DNA from: Frankiales bacterium
Lineage (GTDB): Bacteria; Actinomycetota; Actinomycetes; JAFAQI01
Length of the DNA stretch: 43,364 nucleotides
NCBI GenBank assembly: GCA_025980325.1
Contig: JAICXQ010000015.1
Span: 1-43,364, forward strand
Direction: 5' to 3'
Under the pieces are notes generated by a model, which saw only the letters and a program-made list of their open reading frames with translations, was not told the DNA's origin and made no database searches. Numbering within the stretch: position 1 is the stretch's first letter; each line of letters starts with the position of its first letter. The position numbers and the translations under genes are program-made. Of this stretch, positions 30,628 to 38,490 are shown piece after piece.

Positions 30628-32037
30628 ATGCAACACCTCAGCATGTCCACGCCCGGCTGGGTGAAGCCGGGCATCACTGTCGTTTCGGCAGCGGCGATCT
30701 CGACGATCGGCTTCGCCGGTACGGCCAATGCGTCGACCGGGCATCCGGTGCCGGCCCCGTCGACGACGCTCTACCAGAAGGCGCTCACCGCGTTTCAAAG
30801 CGCGAGCACGCGGGGCGTCAGTCCCCGCCAGGCGCCTGAAGGCTTCCTGCCGATCCCCGGTGTCGGCGACCCGACGAATCCGCAGTTCGGGTCCGGCAAG
30901 GAGGTCGTGCACGTCGAGGCGATGCCGGGCACCTTCCCGGAGGGCACCACGCCCGACCTCAGCAAGGTCACGTTCACGTTTCACCAGACGCAGATTGACG
31001 ACTCACCCACTCCGGACTTCGCCACGACCTGTGAGAACGATTCCTCCGGTCCCACCGACCCGTTGACGCCGTGCGGGAATCTCGACCCGCTGCAGATCAA
31101 CCAACCGTTCACGATCGCCTTCGACGCCGCTCATTCGGAGCTGCCGAGCGGGTTCGTCGCGCCCGCCGACGTCACCGACACGATCTCAACGAGCCTTCCG
31201 CCGATCACCCCGCTGATAAGCGTCAGTGATGCCGCCAAGTTGAGCCCGCGTGCCATCCCGCCGATGCAAACGGGCTGCTCGAACTTCACCAACCTCTGGA
31301 TCTGCACCAACAACATCACGATCCAGATCCCGGGCACCTGGCGGACGATCGGGCTCAACCTGACCAACAAGGTGACCGGGAAGCCGCTCGCCAACACCAA
31401 GTTCGCACTCGGTCAGGGTTCGACCACGCTGGGCAGCGCGACCACCGACAGCAAGGGCCACCTGCAGTTCCCCGGGGTCTATCAGGGCGGCAATTTCGTC
31501 GTGACGCAGAAGTCGACGCCGGCCGGCTACGGCGCGCTCGGCGGGCCCCTCACGGCAAAGGTGCCGGCAGTCACGACGGCCGCGCAGGCGGGCAAGGAGT
31601 ACGACGTCGGCGTCCAACTCGCGCCGCTGCCGCCGATCGCCGTCGACGACACGACCACGACGGCGCAAGACAAGGCGACAGTCATCAAGGTTCTGAGCAA
31701 CGACACGGCCGTGTCCTCGCCACTGACGATCAACTCGGTCACGCAGCCGCTGCACGGCAAGGCGGTGGCGAACCCGGACGGCACGATCACCTACACCCCG
31801 AACACCGGCTTCTCCGGCACGGACGCGTTCAGCTACGGCGTGCGCAACGCGTTGGGTGGCACCGACATCGCGACTGTGAAGGTGACTGTCGTCGCGCCGC
31901 ATGTACTAGGTGACCGGCTTGCCATGACCGGGCAGGCGTCGGGGATGGAGGCCGAGTCCGGTGCAGGTGCGCTGATGGTTGGCGGCCTGCTCCTGGTCGC
32001 CGGTCGTCGCCGGCGCGAGTCCCGCGACGCTCGTTGA
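30628..32037 (+). CDS. Wall-anchored SpaA-like adhesin with LAMTG sorting signal
   Basis: A surface protein of 469 aa; ATG at 30628 after a GGGGACGGGGG SD. Signal peptide with cleavage near ANA (about residues 14-35). The middle contains a SpaA/Cna-B-like region (LNLTNKVTGKPLANTKFALG, VTQKSTPAGYGALGG) and a cadherin-like Ig module (PPIAVDDTTTTAQDKATVIK, LSNDTAVSSPLTINSV, TPNTGFSGTDAFSYGV). The C-terminus has LAMTG, a hydrophobic segment (AGALMVGGLLLVAG) and RRRRESR, a class-E sortase LAxTG signal of high-GC Gram-positives. No sortase gene is in the window. The gene is coupled to the GNAT gene (TGATG). Confidence 0.85.
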   Translation: MQHLSMSTPGWVKPGITVVSAAAISTIGFAGTANASTGHPVPAPSTTLYQKALTAFQSASTRGVSPRQAPEGFLPIPGVGDPTNPQFGSGKEVVHVEAMPGTFPEGTTPDLSKVTFTFHQTQIDDSPTPDFATTCENDSSGPTDPLTPCGNLDPLQINQPFTIAFDAAHSELPSGFVAPADVTDTISTSLPPITPLISVSDAAKLSPRAIPPMQTGCSNFTNLWICTNNITIQIPGTWRTIGLNLTNKVTGKPLANTKFALGQGSTTLGSATTDSKGHLQFPGVYQGGNFVVTQKSTPAGYGALGGPLTAKVPAVTTAAQAGKEYDVGVQLAPLPPIAVDDTTTTAQDKATVIKVLSNDTAVSSPLTINSVTQPLHGKAVANPDGTITYTPNTGFSGTDAFSYGVRNALGGTDIATVKVTVVAPHVLGDRLAMTGQASGMEAESGAGALMVGGLLLVAGRRRRESRDAR

Positions 32038-32642
32038 TGCACGGCATCTGGTGGGGGCGCCGCCCGGCGGCGTCTCCACCAGGTGCGCACGAGGTGCTGG
32101 TCATTCCCGGCGACGAGCACGCGGATGGAACCCTCGTCGACCTCGACGGCGAGCCGCCGCGCCCGCCCATCATCACAGCGCACATCGATTCCGGCGGTCG
32201 GGTCACCAGCATCGTCGTATCGTCGGCGTTCGCCGGATCGGCGCCGCCGCTGTGGTACGTCGAAGTGCCCGAGACAGCAGCCAAACCACCGGCCATGGTG
32301 CTCGTTGCGTACGCGACGGGCGACCTCGCGGACGGCACCGTCGTCGACAACGCGACGTTCACGACAATGCCGATCCGCAGCGACGCGCAGGTCGCCGCGA
32401 TCCGATGGTGGCCCTCGAACGGACAGATCCATCAGCTGTACGTCGGGCCCGACCATCGTCGGAAGGGCATCGGGCGGAAGCTCGGTGCCGCGGCCGGTGG
32501 CTACGTCGCCGCTCGCGGCTGGCCGCGGATGTGGGTGAGCGGCGAGCGCACCGACCTCGGCGAGACCATGCTGGCGCACGCCGCCCCGGATTACTTCGCC
32601 CACCGGATCACGCAACGGCACACGCACTCCCCGCCTATGTGA
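32037..32642 (+). CDS. GNAT-family acetyltransferase-like protein
   Basis: A 201-aa cytoplasmic protein whose ATG overlaps the previous stop (TGATG at 32035-32039). The C-terminal half has the GNAT acetyl-CoA motif A: IHQLYVGPDHRRKGIGRKLG with the R/Q-x-x-G-x-G/A signature, followed by helix AAAGGYVAARGW. The N-terminal half (residues 10-110) is not recognised and may define the substrate. It probably acetylates a small molecule or protein N-terminus. Translation coupling to a wall-anchored adhesin is unusual and suggests a joint role. Confidence 0.75.
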   Translation: MHGIWWGRRPAASPPGAHEVLVIPGDEHADGTLVDLDGEPPRPPIITAHIDSGGRVTSIVVSSAFAGSAPPLWYVEVPETAAKPPAMVLVAYATGDLADGTVVDNATFTTMPIRSDAQVAAIRWWPSNGQIHQLYVGPDHRRKGIGRKLGAAAGGYVAARGWPRMWVSGERTDLGETMLAHAAPDYFAHRITQRHTHSPPM

Positions 32643-32650
32643 TCTGTTCG

Positions 32651-32663
32651 GGCTAGGCCATAT
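32651..32663 (+). promoter_or_regulatory. GGCTAGGCCATAT motif before the triple-PAS GGDEF-EAL gene
   Basis: The sequence CGGGCTAGGCCATATGCC lies about 150 nt upstream of the start at 32809. Its core GGCTAGGCCAT is identical to the minus-strand sequence at 38442-38452. Possibly a regulator site; no recognised binding protein. Confidence 0.3.
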
Positions 32664-32808
32664 GCCACCGCCGGGCGCCGTCCGGGCCAGGTCAGGTCAT
32701 CCGTTGCGACAGTTACCTTCCGGAAAGCTGGCCTGCACCTTGTAGATGGTCGATAAATGCCGAACGGCGCTCGACTCGAATGTGCCGAATGCTCATGGAC
32801 GGTGGGGG

Positions 32809-35793
32809 ATGCCGCGCTTTCACAGGCCGCGGGTTCAGCTGCCGGAGTTCGGCACGGCCAAGATGGCCGGCCTGCTGTCCAGCGTGCTCTTCTGCCTGTG
32901 CGGATTCCTCGTCAGCGCACTTGCGCCACTGACGCCGGCCGGACCGCATGTCCATCCGCTCGGGCTCGTCGCGGTCGGCCTGATCGCCGCACTCGCCGGC
33001 ATCGTCATCGGGTGCCTGCCGTGGGAACGCTGGCGGCAAAGTTCGTCGTTGTGGCTCATCCCGCTCGCGTTCGCGCTGATCAGCCTGCACAACCTGCTCG
33101 CCGGAAACAACGGCCTGCGCTACGACGCGTTCTTCTTCGTCGTCTACGTATGGATCGGGTTGATGCACCCGAGCGGGACGTCGGTGAAATCGGCGCCGTT
33201 GCTGGTGATCGCGTACCTTGCGCCCGGCCTCGCATTGCACGACCTGGGCACCGTCGCCGGCGGGTTGTCGTACGCGTTGCCGGTCTGCCTGCTCGTCGGT
33301 GAATGCGCGTCGCTCGTCGCGTCCCGATTGCTCGCCACCGAAGCCGCCGTACGGCACAGCGAGCAACGGTGGCGCGCGCTCGTCGAGAAGTCGTCGGACG
33401 TCATCTCCGTCATCGATGCCGGCGCCGTCATTCGCTGGGACAGCCCGTCGATCCGCGAGGTGTTCGGCTACGACCCCAGCGAGCGGGTCGGCACCAACGG
33501 CATGGACTACGTACATCCGGACGACCTCGAAGCGGCGCACCGAACCTTGGCCGCACTCGACACACCGGACGCGACCGCGACGGTCGAGATCCGCGTGCGG
33601 CACGCCGACGGCCAATGGCGTTGGTGCGAAGCGCGGGCCCGCAACCTGATGCACGAACCGGCCGTGCACGGCGTGGTCGTGAACTACAGCGACGTGACCG
33701 AACGCCACCTTTCCGAAGACGTACGACGGCAGCTCGCCGCGATCGTCGAGTCGTCGTCGGATGCGATTCTCGGACAGAACCTCGACGGCACGGTGCTGTC
33801 GTGGAACGGCGCCGCCGAACGGATGTACGGATACACCGCCGCCGAGATGATCGGCGGCGACATCAGGCGGCTGGTGCCACCCGAACGGCTCGGCGAACTC
33901 GACGAGCTCATGCGCCGCGCCCGAATGGGCGAGCCGCTGGCACCGGTCGACACGCAACGCCGGCGACGCGACGGAAGCCTCGTCGACGTCTCGCTGTCGC
34001 TGTCGCCGATTCACGACGGCAACGGCCACGTCGCCGCGTTCGCGGCCATCGCCCGCGACGTCACCGAGCAGGCGCGGGCGCGGCAGGCACTGGCCGACAG
34101 CGAGGCGAGCTTCCGGCTGCTGTTCGCGGCGAACCCGCAGCCGATGTGGGTGTACGACCTGGTGACGTTGCATTTCCTCGAGGTCAACGATGCGGCCGTC
34201 CGCCACTACGGGTACAGCCGGGAACGATTCCTGCGGATGGAGATCACCGACATCCGGCCGGGCGAAGACATCGCCCCGCTGCTCGACGGGATCGCTAACG
34301 GCAGCGGCGGTCGCTCCGACGGCGACTCGTGGCGACACCTGCTCGCCGACGGCCGGATCATCGACGTCGAGATCACCTCGCACCGGCTGACGTTCGCCGG
34401 CCGCGACGCGGTGCTCGTGGCGGTCAAAGACGTCACCGATCGCAACGCGCTCGACGCGCAACTTCGCCACCAGGCGTTCCACGACAGCCTCACCGGCTTG
34501 TCGAATCGGGCGTTGTTCAACGACCGGGTCGAGCACGCGCTCGGCCGGCGATTCGGCGCCGGGATTTCCGTCGTACTGCTGCTCGACCTCGACCGGTTCA
34601 AGCTCGTGAACGACTCGCTCGGCCATGCGGTCGGCGACGAGATGCTGGTCGAGGTCGCCCGCCGGCTCGAAGACGCGGTCCGTCTCGGCGACACCGTCGC
34701 GCGCCTCGGCGGCGACGAGTTCGCGATCCTGCTCGAGGACTGTCCGGAGGGGCGCGCGGAGCAGCAAGCCGTCCGCGTGCTGGAAACGCTCGGTACGCCG
34801 ATGGTGATCGGCGGCCAGGAAGTGACTGCGACGGCGAGCGTCGGCATCGCGGTCGACGCGACCGGCATGAGCGCGGGCGATCTGCTGCGCAACGCGGACG
34901 TGGCGATGTACCGGGCGAAGGCTGCCGGCGGCGGGCGCTACCAGCTGTTCCAGCCCGCGATGCACGCGGCCGCGATGCGGCAGCTGGAACTGTCGGCCGC
35001 CTTGCGGCACGCTCTCGACACCGATCAGTTCGTCCTGCAGTACCAACCGATCGTCGAGCTCGCGAACGGCGTCGTCGTCGGGATGGAAGCGCTGCTGCGG
35101 TGGTCGCATCCGGAGTTCGGCCTGCTCGATCCGGCCGAGTTCGTGCCGGTCGCGGAGGACTCCGGGTTGATCGTGCCGATCGGCGCGTGGGTGCTGCGCG
35201 AGGCGTGTGCGGCGATCACCCGGTGGACCGCCGCCGACGGCACGCCGGGCGAGGGCTGGGTCAACGTCAACCTCTCCGGTCGCCAGCTCGCGGATCCGAA
35301 CATCGTCGAGCACGTCCGCGATGCGCTCGACGCGTCGGGCCTGGCCGCACAACGGCTGACGTTGGAGATCACCGAGAACGTGCTGATGCAGGACTCGGAA
35401 GCGAACATGCGCCGGCTTCGGCGGCTGCGCGAGCTGGGTGTGCGGCTCGCTATCGACGACTTCGGAATCGGCTACTCGTCGCTCGCGTACCTGCGCGCGT
35501 TCCCCGTCGACGAGCTGAAAATCGATAAGAGCTTCATCGCGGGCATCCCGCAGGACGACGATGCGCTCGCGGTCGTGCAGACGATCCTGCAGCTTGCCCG
35601 CAGCCTCGGCTTGCGGGTCATCGCCGAGGGCGTCGAGACGCCCGCGCAGTACCTCGCGTTGCGCGCGCTCGGTGCCGATGTCGCGCAGGGTTTCTACATG
35701 GCCCGGCCGGTGCCGTGGAGCGACGCGCTCGACGTCGCCCGCGGGCCACGTTCGTGGCACCTGGCCGCGCAGCTGCCTGCCGTCAGTCGCTGA
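32809..35793 (+). CDS. Membrane triple-PAS GGDEF-EAL c-di-GMP enzyme
   Basis: A 994-aa protein. ATG at 32809 is chosen because GGTGGGGG immediately precedes it; an in-frame ATG at 32746 would add 21 polar residues. About six TM helices at the N-terminus (to about residue 170) are followed by three PAS domains (KSSDVISVIDAGAVIRWD, ESSSDAILGQNLDGTVLSW, FAANPQPMWVYDLVTLHFLE). GGDEF is intact (634-638) with an I-site RLGD. The EAL domain is complete: EALLR (760-764), EITENVLM, IDDFGIGYSS (D883/D884), LKIDKSF and AEGVET. Both activities are possible. The stop overlaps the convergent nitrobindin gene by 11 nt. Confidence 0.92.
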   Translation: MPRFHRPRVQLPEFGTAKMAGLLSSVLFCLCGFLVSALAPLTPAGPHVHPLGLVAVGLIAALAGIVIGCLPWERWRQSSSLWLIPLAFALISLHNLLAGNNGLRYDAFFFVVYVWIGLMHPSGTSVKSAPLLVIAYLAPGLALHDLGTVAGGLSYALPVCLLVGECASLVASRLLATEAAVRHSEQRWRALVEKSSDVISVIDAGAVIRWDSPSIREVFGYDPSERVGTNGMDYVHPDDLEAAHRTLAALDTPDATATVEIRVRHADGQWRWCEARARNLMHEPAVHGVVVNYSDVTERHLSEDVRRQLAAIVESSSDAILGQNLDGTVLSWNGAAERMYGYTAAEMIGGDIRRLVPPERLGELDELMRRARMGEPLAPVDTQRRRRDGSLVDVSLSLSPIHDGNGHVAAFAAIARDVTEQARARQALADSEASFRLLFAANPQPMWVYDLVTLHFLEVNDAAVRHYGYSRERFLRMEITDIRPGEDIAPLLDGIANGSGGRSDGDSWRHLLADGRIIDVEITSHRLTFAGRDAVLVAVKDVTDRNALDAQLRHQAFHDSLTGLSNRALFNDRVEHALGRRFGAGISVVLLLDLDRFKLVNDSLGHAVGDEMLVEVARRLEDAVRLGDTVARLGGDEFAILLEDCPEGRAEQQAVRVLETLGTPMVIGGQEVTATASVGIAVDATGMSAGDLLRNADVAMYRAKAAGGGRYQLFQPAMHAAAMRQLELSAALRHALDTDQFVLQYQPIVELANGVVVGMEALLRWSHPEFGLLDPAEFVPVAEDSGLIVPIGAWVLREACAAITRWTAADGTPGEGWVNVNLSGRQLADPNIVEHVRDALDASGLAAQRLTLEITENVLMQDSEANMRRLRRLRELGVRLAIDDFGIGYSSLAYLRAFPVDELKIDKSFIAGIPQDDDALAVVQTILQLARSLGLRVIAEGVETPAQYLALRALGADVAQGFYMARPVPWSDALDVARGPRSWHLAAQLPAVSR

Positions 35794-36262
35794 CCCGATC
35801 CAGCGCGGCCGATAGATGCGGCGCCAACTCCTGCCCGACCGCGGCCATGTCGACCGCGTACATCAACTTGTCCGCGCGAACCGCGTACATCCGCTTCTCC
35901 GCCGTGACTTCCTTGGCGGTCGAGGTACGGGCGACGACGTCGGTCGCCATCTCGATGTGCGCACCGGCCGGGCCGGTGACGAGCCGGCCGTAGAGGATCT
36001 CGATGACACCCGAGGCGACCGCGAGCACGACCTCGAGATCGGTGTCCGACGTCGGTCGCCAGAAACCCTCCTGCCGGGCGAGCGGTCGGTCGTCGTCGAG
36101 CGACCACGACGTGCTGCTGAACGCGAGGATCGGCTTGCCGTAGTCGGCGATCACGATCTGCTCGCCGTAGCGGAAGTCGCCGTCGAGACTCGGGTAACCG
36201 CCGACGCCTTCACCACGCCAGGTGCCGACGAACGCCGCGAACGGCTCGAGCAACTCGTGCAC
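35783..36262 (-). CDS. Nitrobindin-like heme-binding beta-barrel
   Basis: A 159-aa cytoplasmic protein of the nitrobindin/THAP4 (DUF1794) type, known to bind heme and react with NO or peroxynitrite. The family signature GTWRGEGVGGYP is at residues 14-25, followed by FRYGEQIVI, TSDTDLEVVLAVASGVIEIL and HIEMATDVVARTSTAKEV. The candidate axial His is in LAPHLSAALDRV near the C-terminus. GTG at 36260-36262 puts the signature at the usual distance from the N-terminus. It follows the acyl-CoA dehydrogenase gene by 17 nt on the same strand. Confidence 0.85.
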   Translation of the reverse strand: MHELLEPFAAFVGTWRGEGVGGYPSLDGDFRYGEQIVIADYGKPILAFSSTSWSLDDDRPLARQEGFWRPTSDTDLEVVLAVASGVIEILYGRLVTGPAGAHIEMATDVVARTSTAKEVTAEKRMYAVRADKLMYAVDMAAVGQELAPHLSAALDRVSD

Positions 36263-36279
36263 GCGAGCGAGCGTACGCG

Positions 36280-37425
36280 CTACTCCAGCAACAGCCGGCT
36301 GATGATGAGCTTCTGGATCTCCGACGTCCCGCCGCCGATCGAGCCGAGTTTCGCGTCCCGCAACGCGCGCTCGACCGGAAAGTCGCGCAGGTAGCCGTAG
36401 CCGCCGTGGATCTGGATCGCGTCGAGCGCGTTCTGCACGGACATCTCGCCGCACATGAACTTCGCGATCGATGCCTCCATCTGATGCGGATGCCCCTCCT
36501 GCTTCAACCACGCAGCACGGTAGACCGCGGTGCGGCAGGCTTCGAGCTTGACCTTCATCTCGGCGAGTTTGTGTGCGATCGCTTGGAAATGCGCGATCGG
36601 CCGGCCGAACTGATGACGCTGCTTCGCGTAGCGAATCGCGGCGTTCAATGTGCTCTGCATGCCACCGATCGCGCTCGCCATCATGACCGTGCGCTCCCAG
36701 TCGAAGCACTCGAACGCGATCCGCCACAACGCTTCGTCCTGCGCGCCGAGCACCGCGTCGGCCGGCACCCGGCAGTCGACGAGCGCGATCTCCGCGGTCG
36801 GTGACGATCGGCAGCCCATCTTGTCGAGTTCGCGGCCGACCCGGAACCCCGGATTGTCGGTCTCGACGAGAAAAGCGGTCGCGCCTTTGTCGGACGTCTT
36901 CGCGAGCACGGTGCACAGCTGCGCGATCGGGCCGTTGGTGATGAAGATCTTCGTGCCGTTGAGCACCCACTCGTCGCCGTCGCGAACCGCCGTCGTCCGT
37001 AGCCCCCCAGCATCCGATCCGGCCTCGGGTTCGGTCGACGCCCACGCGCCGATCCAGCTTCCGTCACACAGCCTCGGCAGGTACGTGCGCTTCTGCTTTT
37101 CGGTGCCGTGCAGCCAGATCGGCACCGTGCCGATCACCCAATGCGCGCCGAGCGAGAGGTTGAACCCGCCGTCGTGCCCGCCCTCGGCGATCGCCTCGTT
37201 GGCGAGGCAGCAGTCGACGATGGACGCGCCCCCGCCGCCGTACTCCTCGGGCACCGGCAGCCCGGCGAGACCGAAGTCGGCGAACGATTTCCAGACGCCG
37301 GGATCCCAGCGGCCGTCGCGATCGCGTTCGGATGCGCCCGGTGCGACGACATCACCGGCCCAGTCGAGGACGCTGGCCCGGAACGCCTTCTGTTCGTCGG
37401 TGATCGAGAAGTCCACGTTGGGCAA
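36280..37425 (-). CDS. Acyl-CoA dehydrogenase, LCAD/IVD-type active site
   Basis: FAD flavoenzyme of 381 aa that oxidises acyl-CoA thioesters to enoyl-CoA. The N-terminal helical domain (ITDEQKAFRASVLDWA), the FAD-loop motifs (GAWASTEPEAGSDAGGL, LNGTKIFITNG) and the C-terminal helices (KQRHQFGRPIAHFQAIAHKL, IQIHGGYGYLRDFPVERALR) are all present. The usual catalytic Glu of MCAD/SCAD (in YEGTSE) is replaced by Gly365 (GGGTSE). Glu244 in FDWERTV sits where long-chain and isovaleryl-CoA dehydrogenases carry their base, so that substrate class is likely. Numbering uses the TTG at 37425; the GTG at 37416 is an alternative start. Divergent from the DsrE-like gene, starts 14 nt apart. Confidence 0.9.
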   Translation of the reverse strand: MPNVDFSITDEQKAFRASVLDWAGDVVAPGASERDRDGRWDPGVWKSFADFGLAGLPVPEEYGGGGASIVDCCLANEAIAEGGHDGGFNLSLGAHWVIGTVPIWLHGTEKQKRTYLPRLCDGSWIGAWASTEPEAGSDAGGLRTTAVRDGDEWVLNGTKIFITNGPIAQLCTVLAKTSDKGATAFLVETDNPGFRVGRELDKMGCRSSPTAEIALVDCRVPADAVLGAQDEALWRIAFECFDWERTVMMASAIGGMQSTLNAAIRYAKQRHQFGRPIAHFQAIAHKLAEMKVKLEACRTAVYRAAWLKQEGHPHQMEASIAKFMCGEMSVQNALDAIQIHGGYGYLRDFPVERALRDAKLGSIGGGTSEIQKLIISRLLLE

Positions 37426-37439
37426 TCTACGCTCGGCCG

Positions 37440-37802
37440 ATGAGCCGTTCCCTCGTCGTCAAGCTGACCAGCGGTGCCGAGGCCCCCGAGCGGTGCGCGC
37501 AGGCGTTCACCGTCGCGTCGGTCGCTCTCGCCAGCGGCGCCGAGGTGTCGCTATGGCTGACCGGCGAGGCGTCGTGGCTGGCGTTGCCGGGGCGGGCCGA
37601 GGAGTTCGAGCTGGCACACTCCGCGCCGCTGGACGGGATGCGCGACGCGGTGCTGGCCGACGGCACGTTGACGTTGTGCACGCAGTGCGCGGCCCGACGC
37701 GAGATCACTGCCGACGACGTACTGCCCGGCGTGCGGATCGCGGGCGCGCAGACGTTCGTCGCCGAAGCGCTCGCCGACGGTGCCCAGGCGCTGGTCTACT
37801 AG
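37440..37802 (+). CDS. DsrE-family sulfur-relay-like protein
   Basis: A 120-aa cytoplasmic protein with the DsrE/DsrF fold: an initial strand SLVVKLTSGAE, a helix, then ASGAEVSLWLTGEA. A conserved-looking cysteine pair is in LTLCTQCAARREI, where DsrE-like proteins carry persulfide-accepting Cys. The end (GVRIAGAQTFVAEALADGA) also fits. Function is not known for most actinobacterial members. No SD is visible before the ATG, so translation may be leaderless. Its stop interlocks with that of the WxL-like gene (CTAG at 37799-37802). Confidence 0.75.
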   Translation: MSRSLVVKLTSGAEAPERCAQAFTVASVALASGAEVSLWLTGEASWLALPGRAEEFELAHSAPLDGMRDAVLADGTLTLCTQCAARREITADDVLPGVRIAGAQTFVAEALADGAQALVY

Positions 37803-38356
37803 CGGACGCTCGCCACGGTGTAGGTCACCACGCCGCCGTAGACGCTGCCGGTCTGCGCGGTCTGCGGCACCCGGACCTTGACGGTCGCCGTCGCCGCAGT
37901 GACACCCGAGCCGGAGTTGGCTCCGGTGCTGAGCACGGTCACCGGCGTCGTCAGCAGCTGGTCGGTCACGGTCGCCACGTTCGTCGCCAGGACGCCGCCG
38001 AGCGGATCCGGTACGACGTTCGCGGTGCTCACCTCGACGTTCGACGCACCGAGACCGGTGCCGACAACCGGGTCGCTGTAGGTGGCGGTGACGCTCCAAC
38101 CGTTCGTCGTACCGGTCAGGTCGCTCATCGTGAGGACGGTGGCGCCGATCGAGTTGCTGAAGGTCCCGGGCGCGGTGCTCACCGAGACTGCCACGCCGGT
38201 GCCGGCGATCGTCAGCGCGCCGCTCGTCGCGGTCGCCGTGACGGTCGTCGTCACGGTCCCCGTTCCGGAACCCGCGAACGCCGCGAGCGGCGTGCACGCC
38301 AGCGCGACACCAGAAACACCGGCGGCTACGAGCCGGCTGCGGGTGGAGCGGAACAT
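37799..38356 (-). CDS. WxL-like surface protein, 185 aa
   Basis: An exported small protein; ATG at 38356 with a strong AAGGAGGTCGTC SD. The signal peptide ends near AAFAGS. The rest is a Thr/Val-rich beta domain. The phrase LTMSDLTGTTNGWSVTATYS matches the first W-x-L-type region of WxL domains (xxDxRGTxxGWxVT), and the protein ends VYGGVVTYTVAS, resembling the C-terminal strand YxGxxTYTV. WxL domains bind peptidoglycan non-covalently. The upstream gene encodes the DUF916-like partner. Confidence 0.7.
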   Translation of the reverse strand: MFRSTRSRLVAAGVSGVALACTPLAAFAGSGTGTVTTTVTATATSGALTIAGTGVAVSVSTAPGTFSNSIGATVLTMSDLTGTTNGWSVTATYSDPVVGTGLGASNVEVSTANVVPDPLGGVLATNVATVTDQLLTTPVTVLSTGANSGSGVTAATATVKVRVPQTAQTGSVYGGVVTYTVASVR

Positions 38357-38441
38357 GACGACCTCCTTGCGCGGCTACGCGCAGAGTGACTAGGCACAGA
38401 AGCGTTCCCGGGTGATATCGGGAGACGAACGAACGAGGCTC

Positions 38442-38461
38442 ATGGCCTAGCCGAGCCATTT
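38442..38461 (-). promoter_or_regulatory. Composite CTAG motif before the WxL-like gene
   Basis: The minus-strand sequence AAATGGCTCGGCTAGGCCAT, 86 nt upstream of the ATG, joins the AAATGGCT and GGCTAGGCCAT forms seen at 28193 and 32651. ATGGC and GCCAT form short inverted arms. A further GACTAGGCAC is at 38388-38397, identical to a minus-strand copy at 28180. Operator candidate. Confidence 0.35.
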
Positions 38462-38490
38462 GATCACTAGTTAGAAATGACTAGAGATCA
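38461..38490. repeat. 11-bp inverted repeat between the two WxL-locus genes
   Basis: TGATCACTAGT (38461-38471) and ACTAGAGATCA (38480-38490) form an inverted repeat with one mismatch and an 8-nt loop. It includes the TGA stop of the DUF916-like gene. It may be a terminator (no T-tract) or a protein-binding site; it contains one AATGACTAG copy. Confidence 0.5.

Noticed and set aside
32713-35760. A 1015-codon minus-strand open frame
   Set aside because: Antisense to the PAS-GGDEF-EAL gene, with no recognisable domain.
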